This document shows positions 24,659 to 35,826 of a DNA stretch of 64,000 bases, one piece after another. The notes under the pieces were generated by a model. It did not search any database. It saw nothing but the letters and a program-made list of their open reading frames with translations, and was not told the origin of the DNA. How positions within the stretch are numbered: position 1 is the first letter of the stretch; each line of letters begins with the position of its first letter. Origin of the DNA: Orientallactaga sibirica (Eukaryota; Chordata; Mammalia; Rodentia; Dipodidae); the NCBI GenBank assembly GCA_036365145.1, contig JAEOAD010000018.1:13622501-13686500 (forward strand). Direction: 5' to 3'. A program made the translations under genes and the position numbers.

Positions 24659-26329
24659 AGGTCTGTTCTCACTGCTCTGATGATAGCAACTTCATTGTTT
24701 TCACCAGTGTCAACATAACCATGAACAGAGTCTGGTACTTGAACACTTAATGTCTGAAGAAACTGGTGTCAGTGCAGGGCTAGCACATGAATGGAATAAC
24801 AGGAGGTGGATGTTCCAGTGCTAAATTTTTGGCTGCCTAACACAAATACACTAATGCTACCACAGATGTATCAAGTGGACAGTATTTCACTGTCAACATG
24901 ACGGTACTCTATTTTTGTCTCTTGCTCTCTATACTTTGCACTGACCTCTTCCTGGTCCCTGGTTTCTTATTTTTCAGATACATTTATTCTAGTTTTTACA
25001 ATACTATAAAATAAAGGTAAGTAATTTTATAATATCATTACTCAGTAAATAAATGAGAAATTTTGAGTCAATATTTTTAAAATCTTCCCTATGAATTCTA
25101 AGTTTGAAAACTATTTACCTTTTTATTTTATATTTTATGAAATTCTGAATATAACCTCTAAACAAAGCTGTACACACATGTTTTAAAAACTAATTGCTTA
25201 CATTTTACTAAATATAGAATTTTTTACCTCCATTAAGGGCCTATAGAGCCCTTTTCACACTACATATTTCAAGATGGTATAGAACTGAAGTCTCTGAAAA
25301 AGCCCAGTTTTGCTTATAAAATGTGGTTGAAATCAAGCAACTACTTGAGGTTGTTTTGTTCTTAATAATATATGCAACAGACCAAGAAAAAGTTTTTTAA
25401 GCCATAGATGAGTTTCTAATGGATATGCACATTAGATTTGAAAGATTAACTTATATGAAAGTTCAAAAAGCCCTAATGATAACTGATTATACATCTCAAC
25501 TGCAGGGAGAAAAACAAGTGCTTAAGGGTAGATTTTATGCAATTTATGTAACTTTGACTATTTGTTTTTTAGACTTCCTTAAATAACTCACCAAGAATGG
25601 CTGAAAATTTCTTTCCCACAGAGAAAATATATTTCTTAGTTGGAGGAAAAATCTGCTAATCTCTAACATATTGTGATATTTTATGTGACAGCAAAAATAT
25701 GTGAACCCTTTACTAGATACATTATATTTTGAACACTAACTGCAGATAATAGAACATGATAATTCCTTAGATTCTATTTGACTTTTACAGAGATAATATT
25801 AATGACTATCCAAATAAGAGCTAAAAATGCCATACTCTGAAGTTAGCGATGATGTTAATTTTTTGCATTTATCCATTTTTCTGTTTAATCTTTATTCACA
25901 TCTAAATGGACTAGAAAATGGAGCATAAGGTGATTGGGTCATGGCCTATGTTCTCCAACAACTTCACAGTAAAGTGGGCAAGGAGAAAAATGTCCACATG
26001 ACCACAATTGCAGATAGAACATGACTAGCCATGATGCGTACTAAGGAGTAGGCAAGTTCAGAGCCCAAGTAGCCCCTATATTTGAGAGAATATAGAAGAG
26101 CTTCTTGGATATAGCAATCTTAGAACTAGGTTACAAATTACAGATGGAAATTTGCCAGGACAGAAAAATAGAAGACGATGAAAGGACATTCTAGGCAAAA
26201 GAAACAGTATGAAATAAGCTGTGAAAAAGGACATTTGCTCAAAACTACACTGAGCTTTCATTCCACCCACTTTGCATAAGTATTAAATATATGAAACATG
26301 CTGGTGGGGAATGAGGCGAAAATGACCCC
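24659..26329. other. unique, very AT-rich DNA
   Basis: About 1.7 kb has no repeat I can name. The stretch 26040-26280 (with GGACATTCTAGGCAAAAGAA) may be an ancient mammalian repeat, but I cannot assign a family. No exon was recognised. Confidence 0.4.
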
Positions 26330-27050
26330 AGTACACTTTTTTTGAGAATACAAATCAGTCTAATCATTATAGAAATCAATATAGAGGGTCCTTAAAAATT
26401 AAAAATACAACTACCATATGAGCCAGCTATAAAAATCCTGGGTATATATCTGAAGGAATCAAAGCCAACAGTCAATAGAGATACCTATATACCCAAATGT
26501 ATCATAGCACTATTCACAACAACTAATTAATGGAATCACGCTAGATGCACATCAACAAATGTATAGATAAAAATATGTGGTATGTGGACTGGAGAGATGG
26601 CATAGCCATTTAGGTGCTTGCTTACAAAGCCTGTTTAGAATCCCCAGTACCTGTGTAAAGCCAAATGCAGAGTGGCACATGCATCTGGAGTTTTTTTTTT
26701 TTTAAATAAAAAATGTTGTATGCATATACAACAGATTATTATCTAGCTGTGAAGAAAAATAAAATCAAACTATTTGGAGAAAAATACATGGAACTGGAGA
26801 TCATCATGTTAAGCAAAATTAGCCAAATTCAGAAAGACAAGGGTCACAGATTTTCTTTCATATGCAAAATATAAAAAAAAATGAAAGGAGAAAGTAGATT
26901 ATTAAAGAAGAAGTAAACCAGGGAAATAGGAGCTATGGGATGGTAATGGGGAAGGAGCATATATGACTGAAATATGTTATATGCATATATAAAAGTCACA
27001 ATTAAATCCATTATTTTTAATGATTAATATATACTTAAAACAAAAGTAAA
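26330..27050 (+). mobile_element. LINE-1 3' end, split by a SINE
   Basis: The left part (26330-26585) has AATCATTATAGAAATCAATA, TACAACTACCATATGAGCCA, CCTGGGTATATATCTGAAGG and CACTATTCACAACAACTAAT. The right part (26713-27050) has CATGGAACTGGAGATCATCA and TGTTAAGCAAAATTAGCCAA. Both follow the 3' end of L1 ORF2 and the 3' UTR. The nested SINE at 26586-26712 separates them. Confidence 0.75.
26586..26712 (+). mobile_element. B2-superfamily (DIP-like) SINE, short copy nested in L1
   Basis: GGACTGGAGAGATGGCATAG is followed by a GCTTGCTTACAAAGCC block and a CACATGCATCTGGAG end, then T and A runs. It lacks the usual 3' body. The flanks AATATGTGGTATG and AAATGTTGTATGC may be a degraded target duplication. 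Confidence 0.8.
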
Positions 27051-28959
27051 AGACAAGGATATTTAAGGGATCTAAAAAAAAAGAGTATTGTGACATGGGT
27101 CATGTGTGATTTGTTGCGAGTAAATACACATTAGGAATGGGAGAAACATTTGAAGGCTCGTGAGGAAATTTGACTACCAGGCAAGGGATTTCATCCTTCA
27201 AGTGGTTATTGGAGGGGGTGTACCAAGAGCAGTGGCAGGATTAACAAGAAGTGTGTATAGATTTTCCTTGATGCTAGGATAACATACCCAGTCTTTAACA
27301 CGGCCTTTGAGACCTCTCAGTCCTGTCTTTTGTCTTAGTCCCCTTTCTTCTCCTGGCACCTTTGAGATCTCAAAGGCAGGATTCTTATCAAGCTCTTTCA
27401 CCCCACCCCCACCACGTGTTCAGAGAATGCTATATACCACAACTTAAGAAAATGTCACCTCCTAAAGCAAACTGTTATTGATCATCCAGCAGCTTTTCCT
27501 CTTCCTTTTTATCTTCTCACTTCTCCTAACTGTGAGATCTGTAGTTGACTGCATAATTTTGCCTGGTGTAGTAGGTGAGGAAAGTGAAGTCCAGAACAGT
27601 TTTCTAGCGCAATAGAAGACAAAAATGGAGTTATAAACACCAACACTTAGAGAAACGTTTGCCCTGGAATAAATGAAAGATTCCCATTTATTGACTTTTT
27701 ATAATGATTTCTCATCTGCAGTCCTTAGATTAGATAATATAACTACTTGTACAATAAACAACAGAAGTTTGTGATTTTTGTGAATGTGGTGACCCTATCT
27801 CACTTGACCAAAATACTCTTGGGAAATGTACAGAGCCAGTGTTAACCCACCTTATAGATAGTGGTTGGCCCAAGGACATTGCTGGAACATTAGTTAATCC
27901 CTTATCTTGAATCTTGGTCTTTTGATTGAGCTGTTTATCCTCATAAGGAGAATATCACAAACAGAAAGTCATATGCATGCAAAAATGCTATGTAATGTGC
28001 AACATAAATATTCAGTATCAATGTATGCAGGGATGACAGGAGAGCCATGAGTGTGGATGGAAGAAGGGAGTGAAGTCAGATCAGGACAGTAATGCACTTC
28101 CAGCTTGTCAGAGAACAGTGGTTTTGAAAGTCAATTTGAAAAATTGGCTCAGAAAAGAGTATTTAAATCCTGCCGAAATGACCTCAATTTCTTTTCCAAT
28201 AAATTACTCGTCTTCTTTGCAATTAGTCATCCAGCTTGCCAACCATATGAAGGGAGGATTTATTTTCTGTTCAGGCAGTGTTGTTGAGCAGATGGGCAGG
28301 CTGCCATTACAGAACCTGGCTAGGCTTCCAGGTAATGTGGGGGAGGGGTAGCTGGAGGCCATAGCTAGGACTATCACTCCAGAGCAGTCTTTATTAGTTT
28401 TGCTGTTATATAAACTCAGCTCTGAGTCCATATTCCAGATTTGTTCCAAAGTTGAGACATAGGTCTGCTATTTGGACATTGGGAGAGGTTTGTCTTTTTG
28501 TTGCATTGGCTGGAGGCCAGCTAGGCAGAGAAGTAACAGAGCGTATGTAGGCTTAATCCTAGAAAGCAGTGACCGACTGACACAGTTCAGCAGCCATGAG
28601 GAGGGCTCTTGAGGGGCAGATGGATTTAATGACTTGGTGGTTACTGAAAGGTGCTGCGGTCTGCATTAGGCCAGAAGCAGCAGCTCACAACCTGGGTAAC
28701 AGAAGCAGGAAACTAAAATAGAGACAGAAGTGTACATCAAACTATGGTTGGTCCTGCCACACTTTGTTTATGGTGCCAGGTTTATGTTCACTGGATGGTT
28801 ACAGGGATATCCACCTTGTCCCCTGGGTCTCCATGGTGCCATTCAAGTCAGACATCATGGGCAGCCATGTTTTTATGGGCGATTCACAGTTAAGCTTTCA
28901 ATTTGTGTATTTTTCTAACATTTTATATACTTAATAAAACATTTAAAAATTGTCCATAG
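27051..28959. other. unique DNA, nothing recognised
   Basis: Overlapping frames at 28070-28449 occupy both strands and have no domain. No exon with credible splice context was seen. Confidence 0.4.
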
Positions 28960-29095
28960 ATCCCTAATGTAAACCTCCATTAGAGTAAGAGTTTTTGTCA
29001 ATATTTTATTTTCATTTTTTAACTTCTGTATCCTCATAGCCCAGAACTATGCCATGCATGTTATAGACATTTGACAAGTATTTTAGTTGGTAAAT
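28960..29095 (+). mobile_element. probable L2 3'-end fragment
   Basis: A CTCCATTAGAGTAAGAGTTT block, then CTGTATCCTCATAGCCCAGA and GCCATGCATGTTATAGACAT, resembles the L2 3' terminus. Confidence 0.45.
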
Positions 29096-29284
29096 AATCT
29101 TGTGTTGGGCTGACTTCTCTTCTTCCTTTCCTCCTTCCCTCCCTCCCTTCTTTGGTTTCTTGCTTCCCATAGCATTCTCTCTTATCCATATTTCCCATCT
29201 TCTTTGCTTACCTTTGTTTCCTGACTAATCCAAATGAGTTTCCTCCTCAAAGTATGCACATGCTTTCTCACTTTGCCCGGTTGC

Positions 29285-29641
29285 TTTTATTTTCAGATTG
29301 TCTCATGGTAGCTCCATGACATCCCTCAGCTCTAAACCCAAATATCACCTCCTCAGGGAAGTCTTCCTGATTATCTTTCCTGAATCCTACCTTGCTCTTA
29401 CCCTAGTCACTTGAGCTATTCTCATGTAACCCTTGTTTACTTTTAGTTTTTTGACAAAATATCACCATCCAAAATTATCTTGTGCATGTATTTGTTTACG
29501 GTTCTATCCCCTTAGCTGTGTCCCCTGGTAGTCAAGGCTTCATCAGAGAGATTGGGGTGATTTTGTTTCCCATTGTACACCAGGTTTCCAGACCAAACTC
29601 TCATGCATGCTTGATGCTTGATAAATGTTTGTTGATTGTAT
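29285..29641 (+). mobile_element. L2 LINE 3' end
   Basis: The order AAATATCACCTCCTCAGGGA, AGTCTTCCTGATTATCTTTC, ACCCTAGTCACTTGAGCTAT, AATTATCTTGTGCATGTATT, a TTCATCAGAGAGATTGGGG block and GATAAATGTTTGTTGATTG follows the C-terminal coding end and 3' repeat of L2 well. Confidence 0.72.
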
Positions 29642-29814
29642 GACCAGGATTATGCTTCCTGGAGTTAACCTACCTAGACCGAAACTTTGGGTCCACTACT
29701 GGTTATCACTGTGATTTGGGGATAGGGTTTGGTTTCTCTATGCCTATATTGCTTACCTACATATAAATAGTGCAATAAGAAATATGCCTTGGGTTATTTG
29801 TGAAGATTAGTTAT

Positions 29815-30045
29815 GACAATGATAATTGCTACCTTTATTGGGTAGTCACTGTATGTCAAACTCTGTTTTGAAGCTGTATTTAATTATTTAATCTCCATTA
29901 CAACTCTATGCTAGCATTATTTAGTTCCCATTTTTTGATGACTTGAGGTCTGGAAAGGTAAATAACACAGAGTTACTAAAAAGTAGATGAATGACTAAAG
30001 CCCAGGTAGTCTGGCTCCAGGACTTCCCTTGTACCTATGATGGGG
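29815..30045 (-). mobile_element. MIR SINE
   Basis: TTAATTATTTAATCTCCATT, ACAACTCTATGCTAGCATTA, a GACTTGAGGTCTGGAAAGG block, AGCCCAGGTAGTCTGGCTCC: this is the reverse complement of the MIR core. Confidence 0.72.
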
Positions 30046-30924
30046 GCAAGAAACCACTCAATAAATGACTCAGTGCATTTGTCATCATCATCATTATGAG
30101 CTGTGCAATATTACAAATAAAAAGCTGTGATTCCCGTTATTTTCTCACAGATGTCAAACATTAAATAGCTTACTATTAGATTCCAAAAGAACCAGAGATT
30201 TACATTGATGTAAAGAAATAATTTAAAAAATAATTATTTTATTACATATTTATTCAAGTAAATAATATATTTCAAATAAATAATTTATTGATCATTAAAT
30301 CTTACTAAAGATATAATATGTGCTACATTACACTGGCAACTGGCATCTGTTAAAAACAAGCTTCCAGAGTGCCAGTTTGGCTTAGGTAATTCTGTGAAAG
30401 AGGTTCAATATCTGTGTTCTGGATGAGTCCCCAACAAAAATATCTTGGCAAATTACAGCATACAGTCTTTCATACTTGCTTATGAATAGTTAAAACTGCA
30501 CTTAAAATTGTCAAATGTCAAGCAATCCTGTTTTGTTTTGTATTTTTTTTTTTTGGTCCTGTACTTTAAAATTTGTATTATGGACATTTATGTACTTATT
30601 AATATTTATTAATATAAGGAGCTTTAGATAGCAGATAATATGTTCTTTGTTATTATTGTCCCCATTGTACTTGTGGTAGAGTGGTGCATTTAGTAGGGAT
30701 TGAAATGGATATACCACTCACAGCTAAATTATGCATATTTAGGTATCATGTTTAACATTCTGGGAAATTGCTTTTCCTGGAATTAAATAATGACATTGAG
30801 TGATTAAATGTATTTACATGTCTGTTCAAATGATGGAATTGTGTCGATCTGCTGTAAAGATAGCAGGTGTAACATGTGAAAACTTTAAAAATTAACAGGA
30901 CTTGGTGCCTGAAAGGACATCAGG
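30046..30924. other. unique AT-rich DNA, nothing recognised
   Basis: A strongly A/T-rich patch at 30205-30310 and a 13-base T run at 30543 are present. No exon or named repeat. Confidence 0.4.
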
Positions 30925-31022
30925 ACTACATAATTCAATGTATTCCTTTTATAGATGAGGAAATGAGAAAGCTGGGAGTGTAAGTGACTTGCTCAAAATC
31001 ACATAGCTACTTAGTACTTAGT
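30925..31022 (-). mobile_element. MIR SINE fragment
   Basis: TTTTATAGATGAGGAAATGA, GAAAGCTGGGAGTGTAAGTG and ACTTGCTCAAAATCACATAG is the reverse-strand MIR core. Confidence 0.6.
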
Positions 31023-31489
31023 TGCTCTCATTACTGTTTGGCTGCTCTGTCAAACAGCAGAGATATTATGCCCCAGGAATTTTACTTTCATATCATAGAC
31101 CTAAGAAAATCTTACAAATTTTATACAAATGAATAGTTACTTTGCCCATTTGACCATCTGTTTCAAATAACAGATGTGTTAAGTGAAATTTTCAAGAATC
31201 TTCTAACTGAATCTGCTGCTAAGAATCTGTAAATAGAGATCTGTATATTAGTTTCAGTGAAAATAAAACATTCTGTGGTAAGAAGTTCATATTCAACATA
31301 GAAATTAGAAACATACAAAAAAAAAAAAAAAAGCCCACAACCCCATAGTGAATAACAGCAATCCCACTGAGGAGGACCCTTAGTGGAATGGGGCAGAGAG
31401 GAGGGAAATGATGGTACCAACACATGATGTGTCCATACAAAATTTCTACTTAACACAAACAAAGCATGAAAGTAATATAAAGTAAATTT

Positions 31490-31645
31490 GGTTTGGACAC
31501 AGTTCGTGTGTGTCCCCTGAAGCTTTATGTATTGGAGAGTTGATCCTCAGGGTGGTGATTTGGGAGATATTGCACTTCCCAAATCATGAGCAAAACAAAA
31601 TCTCTTTTCCCTGTATAGTTAGCCAGATATTTCTATATAGTAAGA
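31490..31645 (+). mobile_element. MaLR LTR fragment, internally deleted
   Basis: GTGTGTGTCCCCTGAAGCTT, ATGTATTGGAGAGTTGATCC and a later AGCAAAACAAAATCTCTTTT resemble the two ends of a MaLR LTR with the middle missing. Confidence 0.5.
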
Positions 31646-31978
31646 AAAAATAGAATGACACAACATTATTAAGCAACTACTGTTAACTTATGTGCTGTTT
31701 TCCATATTTCATCTGATATGTATATGCATGTATAAAACTCTAAATTATTCATTTGAGATTCTATATAAATATATTAGTTTTCTATTAATGTCATATAGCC
31801 TGAGCACCAGTAATGTGAAAATTCAAACTCCAGAATGCTCCAATACCCAAATTATTAAATGCTTACATGATAGTAAAAGTAGGAAATTCCACATCTGATT
31901 TCATGTGATTACTCAAAAGTCAAAATACAGGTGCATTAAAAATAGGACATAAAATTGTCTTCAAACTATGTCCACAAG

Positions 31979-32328
31979 AAATAGTGGTTTGATTCAGGTG
32001 TCCCGCATAAACTTAGTTGTTCTGAATGTTAGATTTCCAGCTGATGGAGATTTGGGAACCAATGCCTCCTGGAGTCAGTGTATTGTTAGGGGAGGGCTTA
32101 AGGGTTTTATAGCCAGTTTCCCCTTGCCAGTGTTTGTCACACTTTCCTGTTGCTATTGTCCACCTTATGTTGGCCAGGGGGTGATGTCCACCTTCTGCTC
32201 ATGCCATCATTTTCCCCTGCCATCCTGAAGTGTCCCCTTGAGTCTGTAAGCCAAAATAAGCCCCCCTTTTCCCCAAAAGCTGCTCTTGATCAGGTATTTC
32301 TGCCAGCAATGCAAACCTGACTGCAACA
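31979..32328 (+). mobile_element. ERVL-MaLR LTR (ORR1/MT-like), 5' LTR of a partial element
   Basis: It begins AGTGGTTTGATTCAGGTGTC. It continues with TAGATTTCCAGCTGATGGAG, GGAGGGCTTAAGGGTTTTAT, a GTCTGTAAGCCAAAATAAGC block near the poly(A) site, and ends CTGACTGCAACA. Eight bases later comes a tRNA-Leu primer-binding site and MaLR interior, so this is a 5' LTR and not a solo LTR. The open frame at 31968-32228 is a chance frame in the LTR. Confidence 0.8.
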
Positions 32329-32336
32329 GTAATAGT

Positions 32337-32354
32337 TGGTACCAGGAGTGGGGT
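32337..32354 (+). promoter_or_regulatory. retroelement primer-binding site (tRNA-Leu)
   Basis: TGGTACCAGGAGTGGGGT is complementary to the 3' end of tRNA-Leu (ending in CCA), the primer used by ERV-L and MaLR elements. It sits 8 bases after the end of the LTR, where a primer-binding site is expected. Confidence 0.8.
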
Positions 32355-33000
32355 GGCTGATAACACCTGACTGGGTGGATTTGGCCTTTTGGAGCTTCTT
32401 TTCTTTTCTTTTTTTTCTTTCTTTTTTTCTTATTTTAATGGTTTTCCAAGGTAGGGTCTCACTGTAGTCCAGGCTGACCTGGAATTCACTATGTAGTCTC
32501 AGGGTGGCCTTGAACTCATGGCGACCCTCCTACCTCTGCCTCCCAAGTGCTGGGATTAAAGGCGTGTGCCACCATGCCCAGCTTGGAGCTGATCTTCAAG
32601 AGGAATGTGGAAGGATTTGAAACCTTGGCCTAAGATCCACCTTGCAGTGCTGTAAGTACAGCTTGATGGACTATTCTGGTTAGAGTTGAAATACCTGAAT
32701 GCAGTAAGAACTATGGACTGTGAGGTTTTGCTTGTGAGGGTGAAAAAGAACTATGCCTGGACTGGGCTAGAAGCAATTTGTGTGAGAGGTTTGCCATTGT
32801 GGCCATGTCCTGGGAAGTTGTTCAGGGTTGCTTTGCATAGAAATGAACTGGTGCAAGCAGAGGGATATGGCACAGAAAAATGAAATATGAAGCTAGGAAA
32901 CTTATTGCTATGCTTGTATTTTAGGAATGCCTGAGATAATCCTGGAAAGGCAGATCAAGGCAGAACTATTTTGGAGATGCAATGGATACTGGACATGTTG
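32355..33000 (+). mobile_element. MaLR non-coding interior, interrupted by B1
   Basis: After the primer-binding site, MaLR interior runs to 32396, resumes at 32591 after the B1, and continues past GGAATGTGGAAGGATTTGAA, TTGATGGACTATTCTGGTTA, a GAGGTTTTGCTTGTGAG block and CTGGACTGGGCTAGAAGC. MaLR interiors do not code for retroviral proteins; the 65-codon frame at 32686-32883 is chance. The right edge is uncertain and no 3' LTR was found, so the element is truncated. Confidence 0.6.
32397..32582 (-). mobile_element. B1 SINE nested in MaLR interior
   Basis: A T-rich tail (32397-32450) is followed by GGTAGGGTCTCACTGTAGTC, ACCTGGAATTCACTATGTAG and GTGCTGGGATTAAAGGCGTG, ending ATGCCCAGC. It is flanked by TTGGAGCT at 32389-32396 and 32583-32590, an 8-bp target duplication. 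It therefore inserted after the MaLR element. Confidence 0.94.
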
Positions 33001-33611
33001 GTATTAGCAGTTATTAGAAAGCTGGAGTAGATAACTGAGTGATAGGTGGTACAAATGTAGAGAAATAACACAAGGAAAGATAAAGTTTGAAATAGAGGTA
33101 CACAGATGGGACTTGATATATTGTAGAGATAGTATTAAACAATATTGACTATTCCATGCATGTTGCTGGGAAACTGATTCTCATGTGAGGAAAAAAATAA
33201 TGCTTTTTCATAAAATATCAATTCCAGGTGGTTTAAAGACTCAACAGAGTAGGAAAAACTTATTGAAGTTTTAAAAATAAATTATAATCTAATAGCCTGA
33301 TAGCTTCAAGATAAGTGACATTAACTTGTCTATTATGCAAAACACAAAAATATTCCACAAAGATTAGCAAATGTAAACATAAAATTAATATCTAAGAATC
33401 TTATTTAAATCTAAATTAATTAAACTTTAAGTCATAAATTGGGAAAATATTTTAATTCAAAATTGTCCTGTTATTAGAGTCTAGATTAACAATAGCCATC
33501 ACAAAACATTTAAAAATGATGAATAAAGCAAAACAATATAATACAATAGAACCCTGATGGTGATTCCATGCAAAGGGAAACAACCCTTAGATGACGTAAA
33601 ATGTTAAACTT
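33001..33611. other. very AT-rich DNA, nothing recognised
   Basis: No named repeat or exon. Some of the left part could be remaining MaLR interior. Confidence 0.4.
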
Positions 33612-33836
33612 GGGCTGGAGAGATGGCTTAGCAGTTAAGGCACCTGCCTGCTAAGCCTAAGAATGTCCGTTCGAATCTCCAGGTTGCACGTTTAGCTAGA
33701 CACAAGCTCGCAATGTTGCACGTGTGCACAAGGGGCACACGTGCCTGGAGTTCGTTCACTGTGGCTGAGAGGCCTTGGTGTGCCCATTCTCTCTTTTTCT
33801 CTCTGTCTCTCTCTCTGTTGCTCTCAAATTAAAGAA
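33612..33836 (+). mobile_element. B2-superfamily (DIP-like) SINE, subtype A, full length
   Basis: GGGCTGGAGAGATGGCTTAG, the CCTAAGAATG block, a B-box-like GTTCGAATCTCC, then a TC-rich tail and AAAGAAAAAA. An exact 14-bp target duplication AAAATGTTAAACTT lies at 33598-33611 and 33837-33850, marking a recent insertion. Confidence 0.95.
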
Positions 33837-34011
33837 AAAATGTTAAACTTTATTAAGAATCATAGAAATTCAAGTTAAAACCATGAGACTATGTACTTCA
33901 TTTATACCACATAGTTATAGCTGCTGTGAGTGGGAATGTAACACACAGAACTATTTTGGGTTTAAGTTTAGGATGAATGTGGTAGGTGGGTTTGAAGGTG
34001 GCCCTGATTTG

Positions 34012-34041
<30 letters not shown>
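34012..34041 (+). repeat. (GT)15 microsatellite
   Basis: Fifteen GT units next to an old B1-like segment. Confidence 0.93.
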
Positions 34042-34043
<2 letters not shown>

Positions 34044-34044
34044 G

Positions 34045-34165
34045 TTTGCTGAGAGAGTTTCACTCTGTAGTGGCTTTGAACTAATTATGTAGCCCAGGCT
34101 GTTCTCAAACTTACAAGCAAGTCTCCTGCTTCAGCCTCTTTTATCACCTTGCCTGGATACATTTG
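34045..34165 (-). mobile_element. old B1-like SINE fragment
   Basis: GAGAGAGTTTCACTCTGTAG, a TTATGTAGCCCAGGCTGTTC block, CAAGTCTCCTGCTTCAGCC. This is the 7SL-derived pattern in reverse, diverged from the young B1 copies here. Confidence 0.55.
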
Positions 34166-34269
34166 TGTAAGTTTTCCCTTTGAATGAGACATGCTATTTC
34201 TAATATATTGTTTAGTTTTGAAATTTTTGTTTCTTTGTTAGTTTTTTTTTTTTTTTTAAATCAGCATAT

Positions 34270-34474
34270 GGGCTAGAGGGATGGCTTAGCAGTTAAGGCA
34301 CTTGCTTGCAAAGCCAAAAGACCCAGGTTCAATTCCCCCAGGACATAAGCCACATGCACAAGGTGGCACATGCATCTGGAGTTTGTTTGCAGTGGCTGAA
34401 GGCCCTGGCACACCCACTCTCTCTATCTGACTCTCTTCCCCCCCCCCAATTAAAATAAAAACTAAAAATTAAAA
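34270..34474 (+). mobile_element. B2-superfamily (DIP-like) SINE, subtype B
   Basis: GGGCTAGAGGGATGGCTTAG, GCTTGCAAAGCCAAAAGACC, B box GGTTCAATTCC, then GGCACATGCATCTGGAGTTT and an A-rich tail. Target duplication AAATCAGCATAT (34258-34269) and AAATCAGTATAT (34475-34486), one mismatch. Confidence 0.93.
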
Positions 34475-34494
34475 AAATCAGTATATGAAACAAT

Positions 34495-34950
34495 AGGTTC
34501 TACTATGGCATTTTAATATTACTTTGCTTTTTTAGTCCTCCTTCTCCACTAGCTCCTCATTCTCCCCACTCCTGCTCCCTCCCTGCTGGTCCCTTTCTTC
34601 CCCTAGTAGCCTCTCTTTTGCTTTCATGTTATGTGAATTCTATTACCTCCTTAACTTTCCCTTAAGGCCTCTTTTTCTCCTCTCTTGGTTTTCTTCCTAT
34701 TTTCAACACACACACACACTTAGGATCTACATATGAGAGAAAACATGATATGTTTGCTTTTATGAATCTGGCATGCATACTTCACTTCACAAGATTTCCA
34801 ATTCTATCCATTTTCATGAAAACATCATGTTTTCACTTTCCTTTATGGGTAAATAAAATTCCATGTATATACCTCAATTCCTTTATCCATTCTTCTGTTG
34901 GTGGACATCTAGACAGGTACCACTTCTAGTTATGAGTGTGACATGGAACT
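34495..34950 (-). mobile_element. LINE-1 3' end, antisense
   Basis: The run AGGATCTACATATGAGAGAA, AGATTTCCAATTCTATCCAT, AAAATTCCATGTATATACCT and TTCTGTTGGTGGACATCTAG is the reverse complement of the 3' end of L1 ORF2 and 3' UTR. The pyrimidine-rich left part is probably the polypurine-rich L1 3' UTR. Confidence 0.65.
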
Positions 34951-35104
34951 TAAGATGGACCATCAACAAAGAAGTGAATCTCCTAGTCCAGTTGTCTAGA
35001 GACCTCATAAAAGTGATTTGAATGTGAAAAAAGAACTTCATCTGCAATTGATCTGTGCAATGTGGTCTCAACACTGGACACCTTGATTGTTGCCTTATTA
35101 GAGA

Positions 35105-35440
35105 ACATTGTGTTGAGTAGCTTTCCAGTATTGCAACAAAATATGTGAGATAATTAACTTAAAAGAGGCTTATTTTGGCTCACTACTTTGGAGATTCCGG
35201 GCTACGATCAGATAGACTCATTGCTTTTGCTTTCTAATGGGTGTGCCAGAGAGCAGTCATGGCTTTCACTATGGCCAGGACCCCAAATCCACTGATAGCA
35301 TGCTTGTAATAACCAAAGAACCTCCCATTAATCCCCACAACCTCATAGTGTTCCACTCTCTCTCAATAGCTCTGCTTTAAAGACTAACTTATTAACACAT
35401 GGGCCCTTAGGAGAGGTTCAACATCCAAACCATAGTACAT
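35105..35440 (-). mobile_element. ERVL-MaLR-like LTR, antisense
   Basis: The order TATTGCAACAAAATATGTGA, GAGGCTTATTTTGGCTCACT, a CATGGCTTTCACTATGGCC block, TTATTAACACATGGGCCCTT and CAACATCCAAACCATAGTAC is the reverse complement of the same LTR type as the copy at 2727. Confidence 0.68.
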
Positions 35441-35443
35441 CGA

Positions 35444-35826
35444 TGTTGGGGTCCCTCCTAGGGCCAGCCCAGGAGGGATGGCAGGGTCTATGCCGAGTTC
35501 GGGGTGAGAGGCGCGGAGTCACGACACAGACTCTGGGAGCTGGGTGAAAGCAGGCAGAGGGCGAGCTGCTGCAAAACTCATTTATTCAAGGAAGTGTAGG
35601 GGGTTTTAAGGGCTTTGGCTGGCCAAACATGGTATGGGGTAGCCACTTTTTGTGACCACTGACAGCCTGTCTCTGGACAGATCATCTCATAGCAGGTTTC
35701 TCACAAGCATGGGACTGTAGCTATTGTCACACCAGGCCTGCACAGGACACCATGTTCACAGAAGCCACTTCCTGGTTTCTTCTGACATGGGGTCTGGCTA
35801 GGGCCAGACTTGCATTGTGCCATACA
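35444..35826 (-). mobile_element. ERV2 (class II) type LTR, antisense
   Basis: On the minus strand the segment begins TGTATGGCACAATGC and ends GGGACCCCAACA, the TG...CA ends of an LTR with a class II style terminus. A polyadenylation signal AATAAA (complement of 35581-35586) lies at the expected place upstream of U5. It is about 383 bp. It is GC-richer than its surroundings. No coding interior is present. Confidence 0.65.

Noticed and set aside
28070..28449. 93- and 81-codon frames on opposite strands, considered as an exon
   Set aside because: They overlap each other, show no domain and no clear splice context.
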